DNA of 64,000 nucleotides from Zopfochytrium polystomum (lineage: Eukaryota > Chytridiomycota > Chytridiomycetes > Chytridiales > Chytridiaceae): assembly GCA_025765615.1 (NCBI GenBank), contig JAIVFJ010000024.1, positions 186,001 through 250,000 of the forward strand, in the 5' to 3' direction. The translations under genes and the position numbers were made by a program. Below are positions 1-9,243 of this stretch, in pieces. The notes under the pieces were generated by a model. That model ran no database searches. It was not told the DNA's origin and worked only from the letters and a program-made list of their open reading frames with translations. Numbering within the stretch: position 1 is the stretch's first letter; every line of letters starts with the position of its first letter.

Positions 1-1
1 A

Positions 2-2983
2 GTCCACATTCAAGATTCAAGTTCCATAGCTCACAGTCTTTGCCAAGAACAGAACTCTCAGTCAAAGATTCAAGAATCACAGTTCCCAGTCAAGAATTCA
101 AGCCCCACTGCTGAGGAGCACGACAACCTGGACCCATCAGAACTTTTGCTGGCATCCAAGCTACCAAAAGAATATCTCCCTTATGCTGATGTGTTTTCCA
201 AGACCAAGGCAGACCTGCTACCAGCTCAGAGGCCTTATGACTGTGAAATCCCACTCAAGGATGAAACTTGCAGCCCACCTTTCAAGCCACTGTACCACCT
301 CTCTCCACCAGAAGCCAAGGCCCTCCAAGAATACATTGAAGAAATGCTGAACAAGGGATTCATCCAACCTTCCAAGTCACCAGCTGGAGCTCCCATCTTT
401 TTTGTCAAGAAGAAGGATGGGGGACTGAGACCCTGTGTGGACTACAGAGATCTCAATGAGATGACAGTCAAGAACCGCTATCCACTGCCTCTCATCTCTG
501 AATTACTGGACAAACTGAGCCATGCAAGGATATTTTCCAAGATTGACCTCAGAGGTGCCTACAATTTGGTCAGAATTAAGCCCCAGGATCAATGGAAGAC
601 TGCCTTCAGATGCAAATACGGTCACTTTGAGTACTTGGTTATGCCCTTTGGACTTACCAATGCTCCAGCTATTTTCCAAGGCATGATGAATGACATCTTC
701 AGGGATATTCTGGACCTTTTTGTCATTGTCTACCTGGATGATATCCTGGTATTTTCATCTGACACTGCAAGCCATATGGGACATGTCAAGACTGTCTTGG
801 AGAGACTCAGACAGCATCACCTCTATGCAAAGCTGGAGAAGTGTGAATTCCACAAGACCTCCATTGAGTTTTTGGGGTTCATTGTGTCTGACAAAGGGAT
901 CTCCATGGCACCAGACAAGATCCAAACTATTCTTGAATGGAAGGCTCCAAATTCCATCAAGGATGTTCAAAGCTTCCTTGGATTTTGCAACTTCTACAGA
1001 ACCTTCATTGCCAACTATTCTGCCATAGCCAAGCCTCTCACTGATCTCACCAAGAAGACCACCAAGTTTGAATGGACCCCAGCAGCAGAGCAAGCCTGGC
1101 TAGCTCTTAAGACAGCAACCACAAGTGCACCACTCCTTAAGCATGTGGATCCCTTGCTTCCCTTCACCTTGGAAACTGATGCCTCAGACTATGCCCTTGG
1201 CGCTGTTCTGTCCCAGCCAAGCTCTCAGGAACCCTCTGCTCCTCTGCATCCAGTGGCATATTACTCCAGGAAGCTGAACAGTGCTGAGTGTAACTACACA
1301 GTCCATGACAAGGAGTTGCTTGCAATTGTGGAAGCATTCAAATTCTGGAGACACTACTTGGCTGGCTCTAAAGGCATCTCTGTCTATTCTGATCACAAGA
1401 ACCTCACCTTCTTCAGGGCAAGGAGGTTGCTCAAGCAGAGGCATGCCAGGTGGGCTGAACTGCTCTCTGAGTATGACTTTAAGCTGTGCTATTCTCCTGG
1501 CCACCTTAACACTGTGGCTGATGCCCTGTCAAGAAGAACAGACCTTGCACCTGAAGGGGGAGATGGTTTCACCCCACCATCCAAGACACACCTTTCATTG
1601 CTTCCTGACAGTGTGTGGGCCCATGCTATTTCCAAGGACCCCAAGCCTCACAAGATTCAAATCAGCCAAGAAGAGGAAAAACTTGAGATACTCAAGACAA
1701 GGCATGATGCAGCAACAGCTGGACACCCAGGAGAGCACAAGACATATGAGCTTGTTTCCAGAGACTTCTACTGGCCAGGCATGAGGAAGTACATCAAGAA
1801 CTATGTCAGCAGCTGTGAAACCTGTCAAAGAAACAAATCCAGCAGACACAAGCCCTATGGACTTCTGGAGCCCCTCCCAATTGCCATCAGCCCTTGGTCA
1901 TCAATATCCATGGACTTCATTGTGAAACTGCCCCCATCCCATGGATTTGACTCTATCCTTGTTGTCATCTGCAGAAGGACAAAGTTGGCCCATTTCATCC
2001 CCTGCACTGAGAATATAGATGCACAAGGAACAGCAGACCTGTTTTTGCAGCACATATTCAGGCTCCATGGGCTGCCTCAGTCAATCATCAGTGACAGAGG
2101 ACCTCAGTTCAGATCTCAATTTTGGAAAGCACTCACAGCAGCCCTTGGAATCAAGTCTCAACTGTCAACTGCTTATCACCCTCAGACTGATGGACAAACA
2201 GAAAGAACAAACCAGACTCTGGAGCAGTATTTGAGGTGCTATGTCAGCTATCAACAGGATGATTGGCCCACCCTCCTTCCACTGGCAGAATTTGCTCTCA
2301 ACAATTCTCTCCACTCAAGCACCCAGCTATCTCCTTTCTTTGCAACCTATGGCTTCAATCCAAGAGGAGATCTTCTGGGACAAGAGACCCTATCCAATGT
2401 CCAAGCTCCTGCTGCGGCTTCACACTTACATAAGCTCAAGATCATCAACTCCTTCCTGGACTCCACCCTGAAGCAAGCCCAAGAAGATGCCTCAAGATTT
2501 GCCAACACTCACAGAATGGACCATGACCTTGCTGTGGGTCCGCAAGTTTGGCTTCTGAGGAAGAACTTGCAGACCAAAAGACCAAGTCCCAAGCTAGACA
2601 ACCTCAAGTTGGGTCCTTTCAAGATCTTGGAGCAAATCAATCCAGTCACCTTCAAGCTGGATCTCCCTGCATCCATGAAGATCCACCCAGTTTTCCATGT
2701 CAGCCTTTTAGAGAAGTTTGTGGCCAATTCCATTCCAGGCAGAGTTGTTCCTCCTCCTCCTCCAGTTGAGGTAGAAGGTGAAGAGGAATTTGAGGTTGAA
2801 CAAATCTTGGATGCCAAGTGGTTTGGAAGAACACTCAAGTTCCTTGTTAGGTGGAAAGGTTACTCAGATGCTGACAACACCTGGGAACCTGAGTCAAACC
2901 TCACTCACTGCCAAGACCTTCTGCTCAAGTTCAAGACCGGGTACCCCACCAAGTTGCAGAAGAGGCCTAAAAGGGGGAGATGA
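2..2983 (+). CDS. Pol polyprotein (RT-RNase H-integrase-chromodomain), 5' partial
   Basis: The frame is open from base 2 to the TGA at 2981-2983, so the true start is upstream and the product is cut by the window edge. Visible in order: RT palm with catalytic YLDD (about 730-742) followed by ILVFS; RNase H with the acidic residues of LETDASDYALG, HDKELLA and VYSDHKN and a late GHLNTVADALSR; an integrase HHCC zinc finger (H..H before CETCQR); and a DDE core (SMDFIV, ISDRGPQF, GQTERTNQ). A chromodomain follows (VEQILDAKW, LVRWKGY, TWEPESNL) near the C-terminus. These activities copy the RNA genome to cDNA and insert it into the chromosome. The stop codon abuts the LTR, which is typical of compact chromoviruses. 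All catalytic residues I can see are intact. Confidence 0.95.
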   Translation, partial: VHIQDSSSIAHSLCQEQNSQSKIQESQFPVKNSSPTAEEHDNLDPSELLLASKLPKEYLPYADVFSKTKADLLPAQRPYDCEIPLKDETCSPPFKPLYHLSPPEAKALQEYIEEMLNKGFIQPSKSPAGAPIFFVKKKDGGLRPCVDYRDLNEMTVKNRYPLPLISELLDKLSHARIFSKIDLRGAYNLVRIKPQDQWKTAFRCKYGHFEYLVMPFGLTNAPAIFQGMMNDIFRDILDLFVIVYLDDILVFSSDTASHMGHVKTVLERLRQHHLYAKLEKCEFHKTSIEFLGFIVSDKGISMAPDKIQTILEWKAPNSIKDVQSFLGFCNFYRTFIANYSAIAKPLTDLTKKTTKFEWTPAAEQAWLALKTATTSAPLLKHVDPLLPFTLETDASDYALGAVLSQPSSQEPSAPLHPVAYYSRKLNSAECNYTVHDKELLAIVEAFKFWRHYLAGSKGISVYSDHKNLTFFRARRLLKQRHARWAELLSEYDFKLCYSPGHLNTVADALSRRTDLAPEGGDGFTPPSKTHLSLLPDSVWAHAISKDPKPHKIQISQEEEKLEILKTRHDAATAGHPGEHKTYELVSRDFYWPGMRKYIKNYVSSCETCQRNKSSRHKPYGLLEPLPIAISPWSSISMDFIVKLPPSHGFDSILVVICRRTKLAHFIPCTENIDAQGTADLFLQHIFRLHGLPQSIISDRGPQFRSQFWKALTAALGIKSQLSTAYHPQTDGQTERTNQTLEQYLRCYVSYQQDDWPTLLPLAEFALNNSLHSSTQLSPFFATYGFNPRGDLLGQETLSNVQAPAAASHLHKLKIINSFLDSTLKQAQEDASRFANTHRMDHDLAVGPQVWLLRKNLQTKRPSPKLDNLKLGPFKILEQINPVTFKLDLPASMKIHPVFHVSLLEKFVANSIPGRVVPPPPPVEVEGEEEFEVEQILDAKWFGRTLKFLVRWKGYSDADNTWEPESNLTHCQDLLLKFKTGYPTKLQKRPKRGR
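2969..2980 (+). promoter_or_regulatory. Polypurine tract (plus-strand primer)
   Basis: A purine run (AAAAGGGGGAGA) overlaps the last pol codons and ends four bases before the LTR starts with TG. This is the expected position of the RNase H-resistant primer for plus-strand cDNA synthesis in Ty3/gypsy elements. The call rests on position and composition. Confidence 0.8.
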
Positions 2984-3012
2984 TGTTATGAATCACCCTC
3001 TGGAAACCTCTG

Positions 3013-3133
3013 GAACCTTCTAGAACATTCCTTCATGGAACCTTCTGGAACCTTCTTTGCTTTCCTGACTTGTCTTGTTGTCATTGGTATCATTGGTATC
3101 ATTGTATTACTAATTGCTCTTTCTGGAACTTTC
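3013..3133 (+). promoter_or_regulatory. Cluster of heat-shock elements in LTR U3
   Basis: Three blocks fit the HSF consensus of alternating nGAAn units. Positions 3013-3030 read GAAnnTTCnnGAAnnTTC, 3038-3055 repeat the same four-unit pattern, and 3121-3133 read TTCnnGAAnnTTC. Together that is eleven correctly phased pentamers within 121 bp, ending about 30 bp upstream of the TATA box. HSF trimers bind three or more such units, so these would be strong sites. Heat induction of the element is an inference from the motif only. Confidence 0.7.
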
Positions 3134-3165
3134 TTTGAGTAGTGACAAGGAAGACTCTCAAAGGG

Positions 3166-3173
3166 TATAAAAG
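3166..3173 (+). promoter_or_regulatory. LTR TATA box
   Basis: TATAAAAG lies in the middle of the LTR downstream of the GAA/TTC blocks. By position it marks the U3/R promoter, with transcription expected to start some 25-35 bp further on. No start-site data are available. Confidence 0.65.
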
Positions 3174-3844
3174 GGGGATGGGGGACCTGTCCCATCCCTC
3201 AAGTGAATTATTGTTTCCAATACAATCATCACTCCTCTCAGTTCCTTGTCTGCCTTGTCCTGTCCTGCCCTGTTCCTGACAAAACACACTTTGATAATGT
3301 CTTGGAAACTGAAGACCCAGGAATAACAATAGTGGTCCTGATCCTTGCAGTTTCATGACAGGTACGCTTGTTTTTGTGAATAAAATCCCTAGACTTTATC
3401 ACTGAGACCTTGGTGTAGTCTCACATGCCCTGTTGTGCAAATGACCACAGTTTTGGATCCCTTCAAAGCCATATTCCTTTGGTACCATGTCAAAGTACAC
3501 AGGCACTGTTGAAGTTGCAGTGTGGAAGGCAACGTTGTGAGTGAAGGTGGGGTTGCAAGAAGGTGGAAGGGTTGAGGCTGCAAAGCGAAGCAAGTGGCTG
3601 AGGTAGAAAGAAAGAAAGGATACAACTGAGATTTGAATCAAGGAGAAGGGCAAGTGGGAAAGAGAGCTTGTTTTAGACAGGGACTGGCAAATTGGAGTGA
3701 AAGTTTTTTTTTTTTTTCAATAAGAAAACTCTGCCCAATTTATATTCCTGCAGGGAGGTTGACCAGTTTACCTGTTTTGCCTATCTGAACAAAATGCAAA
3801 CTGCTTCAGACAAGTCTTTGCTCTGGTGAGGTGTTGTAAACCCC

Positions 3845-4075
3845 TTCCCACAGAGGGAGGGTGATTCGAAATATTCAGAGCATTTCAAATCAACCAAGCT
3901 CTGTGTGGAGCAAGCAACTGGTCTCCCCACAGAGAGGGAAAATGATTTGAATCTTCAGAAGCATTTCAAATCAACCAGGGTCTGTCCAGAGGTCTGTGTG
4001 CAGTGACCAGTCTTCCCAAAGAGGAAAGCTGATTTGAAATCATCAGGGGCATTTCAAATCAATCAGTGGGTGTCC
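3845..4075. repeat. Three tandem ~85-bp hairpin-bearing repeats
   Basis: Three imperfect copies start near 3845, 3931 and 4016. Each has a purine-rich lead (ACAGAGGGAG-like), then GATTTGAA-type sequence, a short loop containing TCAG, and GCATTTCAAATCAA. The hearts at about 3863, 3944 and 4031 form short stem-loops because GATTTGAAAT pairs with ATTTCAAATC. Spacing is 81 and 87 bp. The surrounding DNA is CpG-poor like the adjacent retrotransposon. I do not recognise the family; it may be the remnant of a mobile element. Confidence 0.7.
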
Positions 4076-5135
4076 AGAAGCCTAGACAGAGGTCTCTGCA
4101 CAGCAGACAGAGGGTGTTATACACAGAGACAAAAGTCAGCTGACCTGGGCAGCTGTGAGCTGCCCAGGTTCAACATTTCTCTGAACCCATTGAGTGTGAT
4201 TCTTATCGCATTGTCCTCACTGACAAAGCCTAGGAAAGCAAAGCTAGAATCACTGCTGTCTTCACCTAACTCTTTTTGTTGGATTCAGATTAGGCCTTTC
4301 GGCTTATCTGACTCAGTGTAAGTCGAATCAGTGGCAGTGACAAGGCCACTGTCGATATAGGAAGCTGGCTTTCAAGGCTGAAATCTCAACAAGCACCACG
4401 TCCATCTTCCAGGTTTCCTTGTGGCCACCCCAGCAAACAAGGAAATCCAAAAAGGATGAAACTTTGGGGTCCAAGGATGAAGTTTTAATCTCGGCAACAT
4501 TAAAAGCTCTTGCCTGTTTGCATCTGGATCTCTTTTTTTTTTTTTTTTTTTCGGTTGTTCCAGTCCTGAAGGAGCTGGCAGGAAGAGAAAGAGCCATCAA
4601 TGGTGAATTGTAATAGACTATGTCCAGGTATCACCTTAGCAAACCCACCCATGCGCCACCCACTTACAGGGTCGTCAGGCATCTCCACCACACCACTCCT
4701 TGTGATTCAAGACCATAGTCTTTCTTGTTGCCTTTAACAGCTGGTGTCATGACTTCAACCCTGGGCCCTTGAGTGACAGCCCCCCCATGCTTTCCCAGCT
4801 AGGCTCTTGTGCGGGGCTTGCATCTTGATCGGCAAGTCTTTTTTTCCCCCTCTTTTTCTTGTTTTTCCCTTTTTGGTTACTGGTTCTCCCTCGTCCCACA
4901 GCAACTCTGCCCTCGCACACACCAACTCGCACATAAATCGTGACCTTGTACTTCTGAAGATGACAGGGTCTAGTATTTGCTCCTTTTGGTGTCTTCCTGA
5001 CCCCATACGCCCGAAAAAGCAAGAACGCGGGGGAACCAACAGTCAAGAGAAAGAGTGAGAGAACAAGAGATAGAGAAAGTGAGCGAGAGAACGAGAGAGA
5101 GAGGCGGAGAGAACAAAAAACCTCCCGAGTATCAG
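4076..5135. other. Gene-free stretch between repeats and beta-mannosidase
   Basis: I see no credible coding region. The ORFs here are short, low in complexity and lack recognisable domains. The stretch holds a T17 run near 4533-4549 and a purine-rich GAGA-type segment around 5045-5110, just beyond the 3' end of the minus-strand beta-mannosidase gene. CpG becomes common again from about 4800 onward, marking the change from repeat-derived to ordinary host DNA. Confidence 0.55.
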
Positions 5136-8100
5136 TCACAGTTCCCAGTCGCCCAAGAATCGCACCGACACGCCCTCACCCCACTTTTCCCCCGAGACGA
5201 TCGGAATGATCACCTCGTCTCCGGGGAACACGTCCACAAAGTTGTCAGCGAGCACGTGCGTTCCTTCAGACCCAGCAGCCCCGCCCGCCGCCGGCTCCAC
5301 CCACGCGCCCTTGACAGGCCGCTTGGCCGACAGCCGCACGACGCGCTCCGCCTCCGACACGGTCACCTGGAGCGACGGCTCGCGCGTAGGGTACGGAAGG
5401 TGGCGCAGCGGCTGCGGCCACTCTGCCGTGCGCGCAAGCACCTTGCCGCCGCCCTCCAGCCTCGCCGCGGCGACATACACGTCGCGGTCGCGGTCGCCGG
5501 GGAACTCGATTGTCGGCAGCTCCGTCGCCGAGTTTGCGCGCAGCGTGACCGCGTGGCGGACTTCGAGGGCGACCTGCTTCGCCTCGTCCGCTTCGCTCAC
5601 GTTGAAGAACGTGACCACGAGCGTGCCCTCGACCGGCGTGTCCGTAAAGTTGCTGCCCCAGACGTGCATCTCCCGAGGTGCCGTGGCCTTTGCCACTACT
5701 TTGCCCTCACCAGACGTAACAGAGGTGAAACCACCCGTCCGCTCCATGCCGAGGGAGATCGGGGCGATTTCACGCTTGATTGCAAAGTAGGCTGGCTTCG
5801 GGTTAAAACGGTAGTCTGTTTCGTAAACGATACCGAGGGCAAGGAAGCGTTAAAGGAGAGGGCACCGAACACTTTTCTCATTTTCTCGTCAAGAACCTCA
5901 CCAACAATAGCCCAGCTGACAACAGGCCAGCAATCATTGATCTACCAAGATTGGCGAGTCAATTTATAGCAAACGTGGCGCGATTGGTTATACCTGCCAA
6001 ACGAGAGCGCCACTAACACCGCGAACCTCTGAAGTCCATTGACGGCGCCATCCACGATACCTGATCAAGGGTACTCAGTCAAACAGACTTGTCAAGATAG
6101 AGCTTACGCATAGAGAAGGGCTTCAGCCTGAATCAGTTGGGACCCGTAGCTGAAAAAGAAAGGTGAGATCGTCGTCGACCATGCAATACTGCAATTCTCC
6201 TACATGTAGTCGTGCATTTTCATACTGAAACGAATGTTTTCGTAGAGGTAGCTTCCGATGCGGCGGAGGAACCCTGTCGCCTTGTTGTGGTGATCCACGA
6301 CCAGGCATGTGGGGTGAATCTCGGCCTCGCCATTGCTCCCAAAGAACGATTTTACGGTTTTCAAGACAGGATATCCCTACGCACGAAAAAGCCGAGAAAG
6401 TGTCAATATCAATTGAATGGTCAAGAAGGTACAGCGAACTTACTTGCATGCCGAATTCTGAAACAAACCGGCCAGAGAGATTCTTGTAGTTCTGGTACGC
6501 CTCCTGCGTTCCGTGCCAAACTGAGCGAAGCGTTTGAGTGGGGTGAACAAATTGGAACACACACACAACCATCACGCCCTTACCATTCCACTGGTGAATG
6601 TCTCCCACAAATGTATCCGCACTGTTGCGACCGTCCGGGCTCCAAGGACTTCCGGCCCTGTAGGGAATGCCAGGCCACAACTCATTGACTACCTTTGGCA
6701 AGATGCGCTCGTAGATAAGGCGTGCCGGGAATTTCGACTCTTTCCACTGCTTTTCGTCGTTGCTATTTGGGTCGTATCCGAGATCATAGGATTCAGCAAA
6801 GGCGTAATCTTCGTTGTTGCCAGTAAAGATTGCGATGCAAGGATGGTGACGCAATCGTGCGACCTGTTGACGCGCCTCCAGCTCCACGGAGGCACAAAAT
6901 TCGGCATGAGCAGGGTACGCGCCACAGGCGAACATAAAGTCCTGCCAAACGAGCAAGCCCATTTCATCGCAAAGATCGTAGAACGCGTCACCCTCGTAGA
7001 GCCCGCCGCCCCACACACGGATCATGTTCTGATTCCCGTTAACAGCAAGCTGAAGCCACTTGCGGTAGGTCTCATCAGTGATACGCGGTGTGAAAGAATC
7101 GGCGGGAATCCAGTTAGACCCGGCGCAGAACACTGGCTTCTTGTTCACTTCGAAGTAGAAGGTGGTGGACGGCTTTGGAGTGCCTGCGATCGCGTCTTCG
7201 ACGAGGCGGAGACGCCTTACGCCAATGCGCTTGGCGACAGCGTTCGAATCAAAGGCCTTTGTTTCGGCATGGACGAGCTTGGCGCGGACGGTGTAGAGAG
7301 GTTGCGAACCGTGGCCGACTGGCCACCACAGCTGTGGGGTTGCCAGCGTAAATTTATGAGCGGCCTTGCCGGCTCCAGTGGCGGCAGCGCAAGCGCTACC
7401 GCAGACATCGCCTTGAGGCGAGACCAGCTCAAAATCGACTTGCCACTGGTCAGGGGAGGGAGCTACAACGTCTGCGGAGCACGAAACGGTGGCCGATTGC
7501 AAGTCGTCGGCCACGTCCACATGGGCGTCCAGGTTGTCGATTCGGGCAGAGTATGCCTGGAGGGAGATTGGCCTCCAAGGTCCGCACGTGATGGTGACGG
7601 GGCCCCAGTCCCATCCCCAGTGGTACTGGGCCTTTCGGACGTAGACGCGGGATGCGTCGCCGTTCCAGACGCTGCGCGTGCCGTGGACGGCTTCGCGCTC
7701 CTTGCCTTCGTTGTATGCAGACTTGAAGTGAATGTGGAGGGTGTTCTGTTGGCCGGCAGCGGCGAGTTGGTCGCGGTGCAGCGACACGCGGGTCGACACG
7801 AACATGTTGTCGACCTGTTGTTGTAGACATGGCAGGAATGATTAGGATGGCCATGCGGTTTGAGGTTTGACGCTTTCAATGTCTTTCGATCTCTCAAGCA
7901 CGGACGCGTTAGTACGCAGGCAGAACGATTCCAACGCGTGGGAGTAATCGCACATTTCAGATGCGAAACACACACTCATACTGACAGACACGCACGCATG
8001 CACGCATGCATCCTCACCCTCACGCACCACACGCGCACACAGGCGCACACGCTACCTTTGCAATCTCCACGCCATTCAGAGAGACTGTTGCGATGGTGTC

Positions 8101-8478
8101 AAGGCCCTCAAAGACAAGGTCCAGGCACTCTGCGCGTGCGACGGCGTCGAGGTCGGACTGGGAGAGGGAAAAGACGCAGCGGTACTCCCAGTCGGCCTCG
8201 CCGACCCACTGGGTGATGTTTTCGTTCAGGTCGACGAAGGGGTCGGGGATGAGGGCGGCGGCCAGGAGTTCCAAGTGCACGACGCTTGGGAATGCGGTGG
8301 CAGGGCGCCAGGCGGCGGTTGCGGCGCGGGCGGCGTCTGCGGCGGTGCGCGAGGCGGGGTCGCAGGAGGCGGGCGAGGGCGCCGTCAGGGTGGTGTTAGT
8401 AGTCGATGCCATGCGCCAGGACCATTCGGTCGCGTTGGTCAGCGGCCGCTCCAGCAGCAAGGTCGTCGTCGTCGTCAT
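5136..8478 (-). CDS. Beta-mannosidase (GH2, cytosolic fungal type), 8 exons
   Basis: Exons on the minus strand: 8056-8478, 6584-7814, 6444-6520, 6204-6376, 6108-6149, 5994-6060, 5902-5941 and 5136-5815, joining in phase to 2733 nt (910 residues). The enzyme removes non-reducing beta-1,4-linked mannose from manno-oligosaccharides and N-glycan remnants. The N-terminal sugar-binding and Ig-like domains contain GWDWGP. The TIM barrel has the acid/base in GNNED (E476) and the nucleophile in SEFGM (E573). NDCWPVVSWAIV and KPAYFAIKRE are typical of the family's barrel end. There is no signal peptide, so the protein is probably cytosolic. The start at 8478 is the first ATG giving the run of Thr before LLLERPL; an in-frame ATG lies slightly upstream. 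Two exons are only 40 and 42 nt. Confidence 0.93.
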
Positions 8479-8581
8479 CGTTCGTGCAAACAAGAAAAGT
8501 CGCAGTGGTCGCGTGGCACACACCCACGTTTGCCGCGGTCGCCGAGCTGCCGAGCTGTCAAAAATTTCTTTGTCTCACTCT

Positions 8582-8617
<36 letters not shown>

Positions 8618-8654
8618 TCTCTCCTCTCTCTCTCTCTCTCCTCTCTCTCTCTCG

Positions 8655-8688
<34 letters not shown>

Positions 8689-9243
8689 CTCTCCTCTCCC
8701 CGCCTCTTGTCCCTCCCGCAGAGCGTCGGAACTGCTCGCTGCTTACGGTTCGTTACAATAAAAGTTGTGGAGGAGGCGAGCGAAGTTGTAGGCAGAAGGA
8801 CAGAGCGGTGGTGGAAAGAAGTTGGATACTTTACATGTATGAGGGTAGAACCGAATAGTGCGATAATGGTCTCGAGAGGCAAAGTCTACTCAGTTACAGG
8901 AGCAACACGCAACATTCACAAAAGGGATAGCGGCTTCCGCCTGAAAACTGCCCCATCTTTCCTCGCAATATCGAGACTCCGTTCTTGCACATCGGGAGGC
9001 GTTGTGTTGACCAAGCATGCATGCGCAAGAGAGACGCAGTGGCAAACACTCCCTCGTCATTTTGATCTTCAACACTAAGAGCTGGACCATGACCCACTTA
9101 TAGTTTCGTCATGCTACAGTTACTCTTTTTTTTTTACTTGTTCTTGCTTAAGGTAGTGGAACTTGGTTTTGCCTATCCGTGAGAAAAGAAGAAAAAAAAG
9201 AAAGAGGAAACAAAGAAAAAAAACCAAAAACTGTGATTCGATC
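8479..9243. other. Divergent intergenic region with CT microsatellite
   Basis: This 765-bp region separates the start of beta-mannosidase (minus) from that of eIF2B beta (plus) and must hold both promoters. Its main feature is a CT-repeat block near the beta-mannosidase side. An A-rich stretch with a GAAAAAG-type pattern lies at about 9182-9235, immediately before the eIF2B start. I see no further gene. Confidence 0.6.
8583..8700. repeat. (CT)n microsatellite, interrupted
   Basis: About 118 bp of nearly pure CT dinucleotides with scattered interruptions. It lies roughly 105-220 bp upstream of the beta-mannosidase start codon. On the sense strand of that gene it reads as GA repeats, which can act as a GAGA-type promoter element; that role is speculative. 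Confidence 0.9.

Larger units (their letters stand above)
1..3360 (+). mobile_element. Ty3/gypsy chromovirus LTR retrotransposon, 3' portion
   Basis: The window opens inside an LTR retrotransposon. What is visible runs from the end of the protease/RT junction through reverse transcriptase, RNase H, integrase and a terminal chromodomain, then a polypurine tract and a 377-bp LTR. The pol order RT-RH-IN is that of Ty3/gypsy (Metaviridae), and the C-terminal chromodomain places it in the chromovirus branch, whose chromodomain steers integration to particular chromatin. The 5' LTR, primer-binding site, gag and most or all of protease lie before base 1, so the target-site duplication cannot be checked. 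The pol frame has no stop or frameshift over nearly 3 kb, so the copy may be young or active. It contains only about seven CpG dinucleotides, unlike the CpG-rich host genes. Confidence 0.95.
2984..3360 (+). repeat. 3' long terminal repeat, 377 bp
   Basis: It begins TGTTATGA directly after the pol stop codon and ends TCATGACA, giving the TG...CA ends and an imperfect inverted repeat expected of an LTR. It holds a TATA box about halfway and a series of alternating GAA/TTC blocks upstream of it, so the U3 region appears to be a complete promoter. I find no CpG dinucleotide anywhere in it. The 5' partner is outside the window, so LTR divergence, and hence insertion age, cannot be judged. Confidence 0.88.

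Noticed and set aside
3389..3653. Minus-strand ORFs just beyond the LTR
   Set aside because: Considered as the start of a second retroelement or host gene, but there is no domain, no LTR nearby and the frames stop quickly.
3838..4075. CRISPR-like array
   Set aside because: Only three imperfect units of unequal spacing with diverged repeats, in a eukaryotic context; better described as a degenerate tandem repeat.
5055..5969. 304-residue plus-strand ORF
   Set aside because: Arg/His-rich shadow of the last beta-mannosidase exon on the opposite strand; it crosses two of that gene's introns without change in character.
6534..7826. 430-residue plus-strand ORF
   Set aside because: It lies antisense to the large second exon of beta-mannosidase, which carries family motifs and the acid/base glutamate. 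The plus-strand frame has no domain and reflects high GC.
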